A DNA stretch of 64,000 nt, from the NCBI RefSeq assembly GCF_035046485.1, contig NC_085136.1:80989734-81053733 (forward strand). Reading direction: 5' to 3'. Below, piece by piece: positions 24,169 to 35,708 of this stretch; position 1 is the first letter of the stretch; the number at the start of each line of letters is the position of its first letter. The notes beneath the pieces are model-generated. The model was not told the origin of the DNA. It saw only the letters and a list, made by a program, of their open reading frames with translations, and searched no databases. Both the position numbers and the translations under genes were made by a program. This DNA comes from Aedes albopictus. Its lineage: Eukaryota; Arthropoda; Insecta; Diptera; Culicidae.

Positions 24169-24404
24169 CTGCCCATAATCGCATAGTTGACGTAACCACC
24201 ATTGACAATGTCAGCACTCACAAGCTAATATCTATCAAATGTGCATAATTGTGACGAGTTTTATTCAATAGAGCACAAGATCTAATCACTAGCTAAATAT
24301 CGACGTGGAAAAAAATCAAAAACTTTTCATTAATCATTGTTAAAATTTCAAAAGTGTGGTGAAAACTACAGTGGCGCTTACGTCAACTATACGATTATGG
24401 GCAG
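24169..24404. mobile_element. MITE with CTGCCCATAATCG ends
   Basis: CTGCCCATAATCGCATAGTT at the left and the complement of CTGCCCATAATCGTATAGTT at the right, both continuing into GACGTAA. The interior is AT-rich and has no frame. Confidence 0.8.
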
Positions 24405-25440
24405 TCCTGAAATCTTTCGAAAGATTCCTAAAACCCCCGAAAATGTCCCTAACACCTCATTGGAACGCCTCTTAGACTTCCTGAAACGTTCCTGAGACCC
24501 TCTGAAGCGCCCCAGAGACCCCTTGAAACTCATGACCCCCTTCTGAGATTCTATGAAAATTCTATTCCTAAAAAAATCTCTAGAGATTCTTCCATAAATT
24601 TAAAAAAGTTTTTCTATAGAGATTTGTATATGGATTACTTTTAAAATTAATTCATTTTTTCTCCAGAAATTCGTCCATTTTCTAACCACCATACCATCGT
24701 TTCCAAGAATACCTTTGGGAATTTTTATTCGAAGTTCTCAGGAAATGCAGAGTTTTTTTTTAGAAATAATCCTAAGAAACTTCTGCACAAATTATCAAAT
24801 CAAAGGAAATGAAAAAAATATCCGACCAATTTCTTTGTAAATTTCTTATGAGATTGTTTCTTAGAAGTTTTTGGAATTAAAATGTTTCTGCAGACATTTT
24901 TCCAAGGATTTTTTAACTGCATTCACACATTCCTCCCAGAATTCTTCCAGAAAATCCCCCATGAATTTAGGTATCGGATTTCACTATGAATTCTTCTCAA
25001 TATTTTACAATTCATTCTTATATAGGAAATCCACCAAAAGCTTCTCAAGAAGTTATTCCACAGCAACTCTTTTTACATTCCTTAAAGATTTTCTCAGGGA
25101 TTATTTCAGACATTCATCCAGGGAGTTTTTTTTAATATTTCCTAAGGATTTTTTTGCAGGTATTACAGACTTATTCAAAATTTCCTGCAAGGATTTTATC
25201 AAAAATTATTCCATGGTTTTCTTCTTATACATCCTCAGGAAGTCCTTCAAAAATTTCTTCAGAAACTTTATACAGTTTATAGAGTCAGTAAGGGATTTCT
25301 TAAGAAATTCTTCCGTGAGTTTTATTTTTCTGAAGTATATCCACAAGATTTTTTGATCAATTTTACAGTGATTCTTTCAAGTATCCTTTGAAGGGTTCCA
25401 TAAAAAATCTCTTGAAAAATGTTATCAACAGTTATGCAAC

Positions 25441-25524
25441 AATTCAGTAACAAATTTTGAAAACGACGAATAATCAATGGTGTAGCATTGATTAAACGTC
25501 GTTTTCAAAATTTGTTAATGAATT
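25441..25524. repeat. Hairpin, ~38-bp arms
   Basis: AACAAATTTTGAAAACGACG then AATAATCAATG, mirrored by CATTGATTAAACGTCGTTTT and CAAAATTTGTTAATG, with a GTGTAG loop. Likely a very small fold-back MITE within the degenerate repeat. Confidence 0.8.
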
Positions 25525-25825
25525 TTATGAAATTTGTTCTGTTGCTCCTTAAGAAACATCTCCTGGGGTTCCTTCGGAGATTCTTCCAAAATTTTATCAA
25601 ATATTTCTTCATGATTTTTTACAGTATTACTTTGTGTAATTTTACCAAAAAATACCGGAGAAATTTATCAAGGATTGTCTAAATAAAATGTCAAAAAAAT
25701 CCCAGCAAATACAGCTTGAGATTCCAAGATTAATTTTAATTTTTTTTGACGTCGTTTGTGAAAAAAACATTTTTGTTTCTAAGCAATTTTCAAAACAATC
25801 TTTAGAGTAGTTTTCTGTAAATGGC

Positions 25826-26034
25826 TTAAGGTGAATATATAACGAAGCCACACCTCGAATTTTCAAGACCACAAATCTGATGTACCGAATGTCGGTTTGC
25901 GCTGAAAAGTTGATCGATTGGTTACCCGCTGGTGGTGACCAAATGATCAACTTTTCATCGAAAACCAACATTCGGTTCTTCAGATTTGTGCTCTTGAAAA
26001 TTCGAGGTGTGGCTTTGTTATATATTCACCTTAA
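25826..26034. mobile_element. 209-bp TTAA-flanked fold-back MITE
   Basis: TTAA at each end, then GGTGAATATATAAC and AAGCCACACCTCGAATTTTC in inverted orientation; arms of about 95 bp that nearly meet. TTAA fits piggyBac-type mobilisation. Overlapping frames on the two strands here are a consequence of the palindrome. Confidence 0.85.
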
Positions 26035-26569
26035 GATGATTCTGACGGAATTCCTAGAAGAGTTTTATGGTAAACTTTTAGAGAAATTCAAGAAAAAATC
26101 GTCGCGAAGGTTTTTGAGAAAAAATGCCTGAAGGGCACCTTTGAAAAATTTAAGAAGCAAACCTCAGAAAATGTCTGAAATGATAAATTTAAAATATCTT
26201 CTGGAATCTGTACAGAATTTGGAACTCTTCAAAAAACTCTTAAACACCAAAACACCTGAAGGTATTTCTAGAGGACGTTCTGAAGTACTCAATGGAAGAA
26301 TTCTTGGAGATACTTCTGAAGAAGACTATAAAATAATTTGTTTTGAAATTTCAAAAAGTATTAGTGAACAAGAACTCCTGAAGAAATTTCTGAAGTTATC
26401 CCTAGAGCATTTTTTTCGGAGAAAACTCATCGAATCGTGAAGAATTTTTGAAGGAGTTCTTAAAAAAATTCTAACGAAATTCAATGTTTTTGGAGAAATC
26501 TCTGAAGGAGTTCTTGGAATATTTAGGAATGTTCTGCAGTAATTCTATGAAGAATTTCCCGAGATAAGG

Positions 26570-26780
26570 GAGTGAGCCACTTGGGCAGTGACCGGTATTT
26601 TGGGCACTTTTCGCTATAACTCAGCCAATTCCAAACCAATTGACTTAATTTTTTTTACACGGCTAAATACTGCACGTATATCACCGCACCCCAATGGTGT
26701 CAATTGGTTCAAAACTGGCTGAGTTATAGCAGAAAAAACTGCTCAAAATTAGAGCCCTGCTGAGATGGTTCCCCTCATTT
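26570..26780. mobile_element. Fold-back element, CGCTATAACTCAGCC family
   Basis: CGCTATAACTCAGCCAATT and CCAAACCAATTGAC at 26612-26645 are mirrored around 26695-26730. Flanks also match in part. A relative forms the core at 57295-57440. Confidence 0.6.
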
Positions 26781-28183
26781 CTGGAAAAACGCAAAAATTA
26801 ATAAATACTGAAATAATTTCTTAAGAAACTCTTGAATAGATTCCAGAAATGCCCCCAACATTATTTTGAAAAAAAAAATCCTCAATAAATCCCAACAGAT
26901 GTTTATGATGCAATCCTTGGAAAAAAATCAAAGAAACTTCTTGGAAACTCCCTGGAGAAACTTCTAATTAAATTTCTTGAGAATTTTTTAGATGAATTTC
27001 TTAAGAGATGCCTGAAATAATTCCTAGAGAAATAATTCGATGAATTCTCTAGCAAATACTCTAGAACAACTCATTATGGAGAGATTCACAGAAGACGACC
27101 CTTCCCAGCGTCAGTGAGTCTCTGAATCGACTTCTTATGTGTATCTAGATTCGGGAATTTACCGGGTGATCCTAAAACACACAACACAAACACGTTCTTA
27201 TAGTTGCATCGAACGAACAGACGTATGCTTTTAATGACCCCGACAAAATCCTTGAATCTGATGTACATTTTCGAAAAAAAACATCCTGGAGATATTTCTG
27301 AATAATCTTCATAAACATATCCAAAAGAATTCTTCGAGGAACTTTTGAAAACTTTCCATAAAATTTACAAGAGAATCTTCGGGTGGGGCATGCATGGCAG
27401 CAGTAACGATATTTTCTTCGAAGCAATCACAAGAAAAAAGTTCAATAACTCCATGGAAGAGTCCTACAGAAATCCTCCAGAGTTGAATATTTAAAAAAAA
27501 ATTTAAACCAAAATCATGTTCAAACCTCCAGGGAATATTTCATTAAATTTCACAAGCATTCCTCGAGAAACTCCTTCTTTAAAAATACCTCTAGGAATGC
27601 CTTTAGAAATTTCGCCATCCTTAATGACCAGCTTGGATCAATGGCATTAGAAATTCTTTCTGAAATTCCTCTTAAGATTGCTCCAGAAATTTCTTCAACA
27701 GTTCCTTTACATAACATTCCATGAATTTTCTCATAAGATCTTCCACCAATTCTTTCAGAAATACCTCCGAAGATTCTGGAGGAAATCTTTCACGGGTTCT
27801 TTCACAAATTCTTCCAATAATTCTTGTAGCATATCAGGACTTCTTCATATTTTTTTTTATTTGGAAAATTTCCAAGGATTGCTTCTGAAATTTCTTCAAC
27901 AATTCTTATAGAAAACCTGCAAAACTACTTCATGGAATCCATTGAAAATTCCTCCAGAAATCCATTGAGAAAATCTCCCACGAATTCCTGAAGAAAATAC
28001 CTTACGAATTCCATCGTGAAATTATCCACGTATTCTTTTAGACATTCCCAAGTAACAATGAATGCTGAACAGAGAGCGTATTAGCTGAACAATAGCTGGT
28101 TAATGGCGTCAATGGCTAATCATAACGACAGCTGAATATTGGTCTGATGTATGGCTTGTTCAACCTCTTCAATCAGCAATACA

Positions 28184-28768
28184 TACAGTATCGGTCAATA
28201 AAAATGCACCAAAGCCGTTTTCCCATACAACCTAGTCAACTTTAGATTACCATATCTCAGTTACTTCTCAACCGATTTTTTTTTTCATTTTTCTGTGACG
28301 AACTACAAAACATTTCAATTTAAAAAAAACTGTTGAAAAAGTTCAGTGATAACTATTGTTACAAAAGTTACAGACAGGTTGAATTTTGACATTAAAAATG
28401 CACTAAGACAAAAAATGTTATAGCAAAAAATGGTTACGTCATATCATTATGGTGTCTTCGGCAAATATGTTTCTTGTGTGATGACAAATAAGTGCTGAAC
28501 AGACCAAAATAATTTGACTTCAGCATATTTTGCTATACAATTTTTTGTCTTGGTGCATTTTTATTGTCAAAATTCAACCTATCTGTAACTTTTGTAACAA
28601 TAATTATCACTGAACTTTTTCAATAGTTTTTGAAAATTAGAATGTTTTGTAGTTCGACACAGAAAAATAAAAACAATCGGTTGAGAAGTAACTGAGATAT
28701 GGTAATCTAAAGTTGACTAGTTTGTATGGGAAAACGGCTTTGGTGCATTTTTATTGTCCGATACTGTA
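28184..28768. mobile_element. 583-bp TA-flanked fold-back element (CAGTATCGG ends)
   Basis: TA duplication with CAGTATCGGTCAATAAAAAT and inverted CAGTATCGGACAATAAAAAT ends. The arms match for about 240 bp each, including AGTTGACTAG/CTAGTCAACTTTAG and TGTAACTTTTGTAACAATA. CAGT ends and TA fit Tc1/mariner. No transposase. The two flanks outside (28061-28183 and 28769-29010) are unique-looking, with GCTGAATAT words. Confidence 0.85.
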
Positions 28769-29010
28769 GATGGCTGAATATCTTGTTGAAGAGAATATTA
28801 TTCATCTGGGTAACCAGCTTTGAAACATACACTCACATGCAGAATTAATCATCTGTTGTTTAACCTTTAATCAAATAATGTTTGACAGCTGACTCAAGCA
28901 TGGTTTTCACATCGCTTCTTCAGCCTCAATACAGACTTAGTTCAACTTATAATCTTGACTATTCAGACATAGCAAGTAATGCTTTTGTTTTCAAGGATAT
29001 ATTGTATATT

Positions 29011-29080
29011 GTGTGTGGTGTAGGTGCTAAGGTAAGTGACTATAAATCAGGACGTCTGAGTTCAATTCCTAGTTTACCCA
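29011..29080 (+). repeat. tRNA-like sequence, possible SINE head
   Basis: TAGGTGCTAAGG looks like an A box and GAGTTCAATTCCTAG like a B box about 30 bases on. No convincing cloverleaf. Downstream to 29350 I see no further feature. Confidence 0.35.
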
Positions 29081-29354
29081 TAGATTAATTTATACATTCC
29101 TTAACATCTCTTCTGGAAATAGATGCAGCTTATGGTAAAAATAGGCTCACGAAAGTGTTTTTATTTTGTTTTTACACATTTAATAAATTTAAGTGATTAC
29201 TGACTAAGCGAATATTAAGCCTTAAATCTAGAAGGCTGAACCTCAAATCAGCTGAAAGTAGAAAAAATCACCAAAATGAGATGTTTAGGTGTTGAATAAA
29301 GGATTGTACCTCTTGTGCTCAGCTTTTGTTCAAATGGAGGCTGATTAAAAATAG

Positions 29355-30487
29355 TTGGAGAAACGTCTGTACAGCATCAAATTGTTATCTGGGTTCCTTC
29401 ATCGGTTACTTCAGAAATTCCTCCACCATTTTTTTTTGAATAAGTTTCTCCAAGGATTCCCCAAGTTTTTTTCGAAAAATTTTCTCGAACTTTTTCAAAT
29501 ACTTTCCGATAATTTCTTGAGGAATTCATCCCACAATTTCTTCAGAAAGTTTTACACGTTTTCCCTTACGAACTTTTCCAGGACATCCTTCCAGAATTTA
29601 ACCAGGACTTCGTCCAGATATTTATGCAGAATGTCTTTCGATAGTTGAAGCAGAAATGCCTCCAGGAACTTTCGCAGATACAGTAATGTTCCGATTTTAT
29701 CACGCCCTCCGCGCATCAGTCCTTTATTCTCCATTAATTTGCTGTTACATTTGAGAACAAGTGTTTCCCCTCTTCTTCAAGATGAATGTTGAAGGTGTAT
29801 TTTAGAACGTTAAAAATATTGAAAATGCGTAAAGATTTTGAAGAAAATTTCAAAGCATTATTGAAAAGGGGCATGAAAAAATCGGAACTATACTTTATTC
29901 ATACAGCGATTCTCTCTGGAATACCTCCGTTAATCTGTATGAACTTTCTCAGAAATTACTCCAGGATTTCCTCTGGGAATTTATGCTAGATTTATGCATG
30001 AATATTTATTCCTACTTATTCAAATATTTGTACAGATATTGCTTCAGGAATTCGTGCAATAAATCGTCCATAAATGCATCCAGGAACTCCCTAAGGATGT
30101 TTTTTTTTCGTTAATTCTACTGTGAATATATCAAGATATCCGACCAGCGATTCCTTAACGAGTTTTTTCAGGTGTTTTTGTTTGTTTTTCTTTGTAAAGT
30201 CCTCTTTTTAATTTCTTTTGTGTTTCTTCAGTTATTTCTCCAGAGATTTCTAAAGAAATTCAACTAGACATTACTTCATAAACTGTTTCAAGTATTTATT
30301 CAGTAATTTCTTCAGAAATCCTTTTAGGAATTCCACTACGGATTCCTTTTCGAAAAACTTCAGGAATTCCTTGAAAAACATCTCTGAGGACTCCCATAGC
30401 CTTCATCAGGAATTTGAGCAGAGACTTTTGCAAAACTCCACTTCAAAACCTCCACGTATTCCTTCCAAAATTCTTTGAGTTATGATG
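29355..30487. repeat. Degenerate 12-bp repeat
   Basis: TTCTTCAGAAATTCCT-type units, pyrimidine-rich on the plus strand, with a more complex break at 29690-29900. No gene. Confidence 0.75.
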
Positions 30488-30489
30488 AG

Positions 30490-30690
30490 ATCCTGTTTTT
30501 TTTGTACTCCTCGTCGAACAAACAATTCGTTCCATCGGACGCGGTCCACGTTTCCGACAGTGCTTTCAGTTGCGTCGTTGATGATTCCTTTTACTGTATT
30601 CTAGCAGTCTTCGAGAGGGACCACATCGAGCTCGCTCTCGCTCGGCAACGCTGACTCGAGATTCAGCGAGAATGCTGAGGCGATATCCGT
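30490..30690 (-). pseudogene. Scrap of RTE-type retrotransposon (pre-RT linker)
   Basis: The minus strand reads ELDVVPLEDC, a stop, then NTVKGIINDATESTVGNVDR and RVRWNELF. This matches the pattern of the linker between endonuclease and reverse transcriptase in insect RTE-type proteins (a W-centred helix, then ATExTLGxVxR and NEWF). The stop sits where that linker usually has Trp. Only about 65 codons remain. Similarity is from pattern recognition and is modest. Confidence 0.45.
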
Positions 30691-32679
30691 TTGTTATTTT
30701 ATTATTCTCCAGATTTTACCATGACAGTCGCCGGTACCATACATTGTTGATGACCATCACCAACAACGCACTGCCACTGTTCACTTTTCGTACCCTGCCT
30801 TAGAGAAGAAAAATCTGTATTTCCGACAATCTAGCACAGATTTTTGATAAAATAATCTGGCATCTCTGCATGACCTTACAAATTAAAGATTTACAACACT
30901 TACAAACTGAAGGGGACTCACTGGTGTAATAACCACGTATGGTGAATGAAGCTCATGTCTCTTTTGTTACTATGAAAGCTTCTTGAGTTTAGTTAATTGC
31001 CTTGGTATAACCATTTCCTCGATTGTTGGATGCATGGTATTTATTGCACTATCACATGAATCTGCTTAATTTGTGCTTCGAAACTTTAATTGAACTATTT
31101 ATAGAATTTGATGCACGCACGCCATTGCCCTTGCCAGTTAGCATTTAGCTCAGCTTAATTCAAATGTTTCAGGAATATGCTCTACACACATTTAACATGA
31201 GCCCAATTGAACGATAGCGAAAACTCTGCCATCAAACAAAACCTTCGACCAACCTCAATGAAAAGCACATTGTCCACAATCCACCCATTTCCCTTCAGGT
31301 CTCTTAATCCCATCGGCCACACGAAACGAATGATAATAATGGAGTGCCATTCCAAACAAAAGTGCCTCACGTTCAACCAGGTCAAAGTCATGAGCAATCA
31401 TCGTTCCACCAGCGTCAGCGTCGCTCCGTCAAAACCCATGAAATTAAAGTCTGCTGAACTGAGCCCCATCTCCCATGCATGCATGTGGTGTGTTTTCACT
31501 TCATTCAATCGAATCAAAACCTTAAAATGAGCCACCACCGCGTCGCGTCGTCGCACCCAGTCTGAACCGAATTGTGGAATTTCATTTAAAGGGGTACATT
31601 GAGCCGGGTGGAGTGTGTGTATTATGGACACGCAGTGATACTCTCCGTTTGACGCTGAAATTCGCTCGACTCCATTTATAATTAAACACAACAAACGAAA
31701 GCTTCGCCATTAAATTATCCCCGGGTGCACCCTTTGCCACCGCGCACACTCGTTCCTCCCGAGAAACAACATTGACTTTGGATTGGCAGTCGAATGGAAA
31801 ACAGAAGAAAAATATCGCTGCCCCGCGCTGGCCGTGCCACCACCACCGCATTGAAAGATAAACACGCATTTTAATTATGGGAGTTAGACTTGGATGTATC
31901 GCATCGCGTCGCGACGAACGATTGTGCGCAGTTTTCTCACCCATCGTAAGTGCTTTCTGGTGCCGCTGAAAATGAAACTTATACCACCTTCTCACGGACC
32001 CACCCCCACCCACTTCCGAACTGCTCCAGCCCAGTTGCATTCGAACTTCTGTCTGCTGAGTACGAGTTTTACGATGCATTTCATCAAATCGTAACCGACG
32101 ATAGCAGTGTGGAAGCAGCAGATAGTAGCAGCAGCGGAACGATAGTGAAAAACAACCAACCGGCTTCAGCGTCGTCGCCGTCGCCGTCGTCATCGCGTTC
32201 AACAAAACAATAGAATTAGTTTTTCCACAATCACCCACGCCAGCGCAGTGCCGGGCGCACCCCACCGGCCCATCAGTACGATGGCGAGCCGTTGGGAGGT
32301 GAGGATAGCTTGGGGGCGCAGTGCAGATGCATATTTCATGCGCCACCGGCGGTGATGGTGGCTCGATTGAGGGAGCGTATGCGGGTGCGCGCGAAAGAAA
32401 GTGAAAACGATGAGCTTTGCTTGCAGTCAGTGATTATAGGGATTCAGTTTGTTTTATTCAGTACATCGCAGTCGGATTTGAATGATCGTTTCTAGACCAT
32501 TATTTGATGATGTCTGTGGGGTGGAGTTTTCTTTCCGTTTCTTATCCTAATGCTCATAAGTACTTCCAAAGTTTCTAACTAAAAGCATGACTAGGTATGG
32601 CGGTCACGATAATACTGTTGTCACGGTAAAATCAGAGCTAGTTACTCAAAGTTTTCAAATTTAAGCACTCCTATACGGG
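30691..32679. other. Unique island, possible regulatory or UTR sequence
   Basis: From 30700 to 31170 sequence is AT-rich and ordinary, apart from a partial hAT-MITE end near 30808-30870 (AATCTGTATTTCC to TCTGGCATCTCTG). From 31170 to 32500 it is non-repetitive with high complexity, GCA/GTC triplet runs (CAGCAGATAGTAGCAGCAGC near 32117), and open frames on both strands, the largest 254 codons on the minus strand at 31582-32346. That frame is low in protein-like character and overlaps other open frames. I see no splice or domain evidence for a gene. Confidence 0.4.
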
Positions 32680-32879
32680 TACTCTCCCATTGGCGTAGCT
32701 AGGGGGGGTTCCAGGGGTGCCTGGCACCCCCTAGAACAAATTTGGCATCCCCCAGATTTTTTCCTTGACAGGCACCTAAAATTTAAAACTTCACACAATA
32801 ATTCCAATATTTATGAATGGCACATTTGAACAAAACTTAAGCACACCTGGAATTACTTATATACCTGTTGTACGTTTTG

Positions 32880-33865
32880 GCGTTTTGGATATTGGTAAGA
32901 ACATGACTTCTCCATGGATTTCTCCAGAAATACCTCTATCTATTTATACAGTGATTTCTCTAGGCCTCTTTTATGGATTCCTCCTGATATTCCTTCAAAA
33001 AACATCCCTTAGGACTCTGCTGCTGGTGGGGTTGTACATACAAGAAATTTCTGCAGAGACTTATCTAGCAATTTCGTCGGTGATTCTTCCAGGAATTCTT
33101 CCGGAGATTTTATTCAGAGATTCTTCCAGAAATTTCTCATGGAATTCCTCCAGGAGGTTATGTTGACCTTCCTCCTGGAATTGTGGCTAGGATTCCTTAA
33201 GCGACTCCTGCTAAGATTCTTCAAGCAGTTTCTCTTAGAACTCCTCCAAAACATCTCAATCTGGTACCTTCACGAATTCTACTAGGGAAGTTCTTCTGAA
33301 AATTCTTCCGGAAAATCTCCCTGGGATTTTTCTAAAAATCCCTTCGGTGCTTCTTCCACAGATTTCTACAAGGATTAATCCTCTATAAAATCCACATGGG
33401 ATTTCTCCAAAAACTCCTATTGACCTTCCTCCATTAATTCCAGCTGGAGTTCCAGCAATTCCCTTTAGAATTCCTTCAGAAATACTTCTAGGGATTTTTT
33501 CTGACATTCCTCCTGCGATTCCATTAGGGATTCCTTTCCATACTTCTACCGATTATTTCAAGGAGAACTGTAGGTCTCCAGGCATTTGTTAGAGGAACTT
33601 CTCTTAGGATACCTCCGACATTCCTGATTCAACGATTTTTCTAGAAATTACTTCTACGATACCTCCCGGAATTCTAAGAATTCTTTCAGATATTCCAGCA
33701 GGGATTTCTCAAGCAATTCCAGTGGTTCTTCCAGCTACTCTTCCTCCAGAAATTCTAACTGTGGTACTTCAGAAATTATGCATCGGATTCTTCTAGAGCT
33801 TTCTCCTGGCTTTTTTTTTTCTGGGATCTTACCAGGTAATCTTCCTGGATTTTTTTTTTTTCAAA
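32880..33865. repeat. Degenerate 12-bp repeat
   Basis: TTCCTCCAGGAATTTCT-type units, plus-strand pyrimidine polarity, ending in two poly-T runs near 33816 and 33852. Peptide frames rich in P, I and S are by-products. Confidence 0.8.
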
Positions 33866-34171
33866 GTGATTACGGCGGTAGCAACACTGTGCTTATGTTC
33901 TACACCGCACTCTTTCCCTACATTTGCTTCTAAGAGCCTCTATTTTTGTTTCAACACACAGAAGTACGTAGGCATGCGTGGCCCAAGTCGACACTGTTTT
34001 GGCCTGCGTTGAACAAAAATAGTTTTGATAAAAGTTTCCCCTTTTGCCTTTCTCGTACACCAAGGTGTACCGAAAGGCTATATGTTCACTCCAAAAACGA
34101 AAATTTGATAGAGCCCCCGGAGGGGTCAAGTGTTATATACCAATCGACTCAGCTCGATGAGTTGAGATGAT
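33866..34171. other. Spacer leading into the TG repeat
   Basis: Non-repetitive within this window. From about 34040 the text CGTACACCAAGGTGTACCGA, with a palindromic ACACCAAGGTGT core, through AGCCCCCGGAGGGG to the TG run resembles a dispersed mosquito repeat as I remember it. I see no gene in it. Confidence 0.4.
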
Positions 34172-34182
34172 GTCTGTGTGTA

Positions 34183-34251
<69 letters not shown>

Positions 34252-34264
34252 GTGTGTGTATGTG
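34172..34264 (+). repeat. (TG)n microsatellite
   Basis: About 90 bp of TG dinucleotides with TATG interruptions at both ends. Frames reading VCVCVC or HTHTHT are by-products. Confidence 0.95.
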
Positions 34265-34399
34265 TACAAAAAAGGTCACCTCATTTTTAGATAGTAAATA
34301 TGAACCGATTTCAACGACCGATGGTTCATTCGACGCGGCATCTGGTCCCATTGTTTCCTATTGAAAATGGTTCCGATCGGTCCAGCCGTTCCGGAGTTA

Positions 34400-35430
34400 T
34401 GGCCATTTAGGTGTTCCGGACCGGTACCCCAGGAAGGGGCCAGATATGAAATTGCAACAAACCCATGCATGCGACCCATCAAACCACGGCATTTTCGATT
34501 ATCTGATGAACGGGAAGTAGGAAAAATGTCTCTGACTATATCTGAACCGGTATTGTTCCGGAACCGGTTCCGGGTGTCTCGCCGGAAGAGGCCAAATTAG
34601 AAAGTGAACATAACCCATGCATGCGACACGTCAAATAGCGGCTTTTTCTATAACCAGTTGAACGGTAAGCAGGAAAATAGTTTCAGACCATGTTTGAACC
34701 GGTAGTGTTCCGGAACCGGTTCCGGATGTCCTGTCGGAAGTGGCTAATAAAAAAAGTGAACCAATCCCAGGCATGCGACACATCAAAGAGCGGCTTTTTC
34801 GATAACCAGATGAACGATAAGCAGGAAAATAGTTTCAAACCTCGTTTGGACCGGTAGTGTTCCGGAACCGGTTCCGGATGTCCTGCCGGAGGTGGCCAAT
34901 TAAAAAAGTGAATCAAACCCAGGCATGCGACACATCAAAGAGTGGCTTTTTCGATAACCAGATGAACGGTAAGCAGGAAAATAGTTTCAGACCATGTTTG
35001 AACCGGTAGTGTTCCGGAATCGGTTCCGGATGTCCAGCCGAAAGTGGCCAATTAAAAAAGTGAACCAAACCCATGCATGCGACACATCAAAAAGCGTCTT
35101 TTTCGATAACCAGATGAACGGTAAGCAAGAAAATAGTTTCAGGCCATATCTGAACTAATTGTATTCCGGAACCGGCTCCGGATGTCCTGCCGGAAGAGGC
35201 CAATTAAAAAGGTGAACCAAACCCAGGCATGTGGTACATCTAAGAGCGGCTTTTTCGATAACCAGATGAACGGTAAGCAGGAAAATAGTTTCATACCGTA
35301 TCTAAACCGGTTGTGTTCCGGAACCGGTTCCAGGTGTCCCGTCGGAAGTGACCAATTAAAAAACTGAACCAAACCCATGCATGCGAAACATCAAATCAGC
35401 AAAAATGTTCGTTAACCAGATAAACGGGCA
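34400..35430 (+). repeat. 152-bp tandem repeat with palindromic core
   Basis: The palindrome-bearing motif GTTCCGGAACCGGTTCCGG or a variant starts at 34555, 34707, 34859, 35011, 35163 and 35315, an exact 152-bp step, with a diverged first unit at 34413. Each unit also has GATGTCCTGCCGGAAG, CCCATGCATGCGACACATCA and GCGGCTTTTTCGATAACCAG. Identity between units is high. The frames seen on both strands have no recognisable motif. Confidence 0.9.
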
Positions 35431-35439
35431 GCAAGAAAA

Positions 35440-35708
35440 TACACAGATAAAAATAGTGAGATTTAAACGTCATGTAAACTTCAGTTTAGTCATGTAAACT
35501 TAATGGTTTACATGATATATCATGTAAATTTGTGTTATATGTCATGTAAACACACAGAGTCATGCTGAATTACATGACATATAATGGAAGTTTACATGAT
35601 ATTTTATGACTTTTACATGATATGTCATGTAAACTTCTGTGATATCCCACGCTCCAATCATGTGCATCATATGTCACAGAATTTTACACTCTTTTTTCGA
35701 TCTGTGTA
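35440..35708. mobile_element. TA-flanked MITE with CATGTAAAC motif swarm
   Basis: TA then CACAGATAAAAATAGTG at the left, and inverted CACAGATCGAAAAAAGAGTG at the right, then TA. The 265-bp interior carries CATGTAAAC or its complement roughly ten times in both orientations. It follows directly on the 152-bp array. Same architecture as the TTCGGTAA elements but a different motif. Confidence 0.8.

Larger units (their letters stand above)
23620..24545. repeat. Second degenerate repeat (CCCTGAAACGCC type)
   Basis: Irregular runs of CCCCTGAAAC, CCCTGAGACC and similar 10-11 base units. It is interrupted by MITEs at 23871-24079 and 24169-24404. The same repeat, in either orientation, occurs at 52030-52140, 58610-58790, 59310-59560 and 63190-64000. 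Confidence 0.8.
24546..28060. repeat. Degenerate 12-bp repeat, with MITE inserts
   Basis: Mostly TTCTTCCAGAAATTT-like units up to about 25700, GGAGAAATTC-like units from about 26050 to 27080, then TTCCTCCAGAAAT-like units from 27270 to 28060, so polarity changes twice. Frames of 60-160 codons here (for example 24871-25356) are repeat by-products rich in F, K and S. The short stretch 27080-27270 is non-repetitive but shows no gene. Confidence 0.8.

Noticed and set aside
31582..32346. 254-codon minus-strand frame
   Set aside because: Overlaps open frames on the other strand, has low-complexity peptide runs and no recognisable domain; likely chance openness in GC-richer DNA.
34133..34364. 72- and 65-codon frames with HTHTHT or VCVCVC
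   Set aside because: Produced by the TG microsatellite.
34683..35378. Frames of 77-79 codons on the minus strand
   Set aside because: Repeated because the 152-bp tandem unit is repeated; stops occur in each second or third unit.
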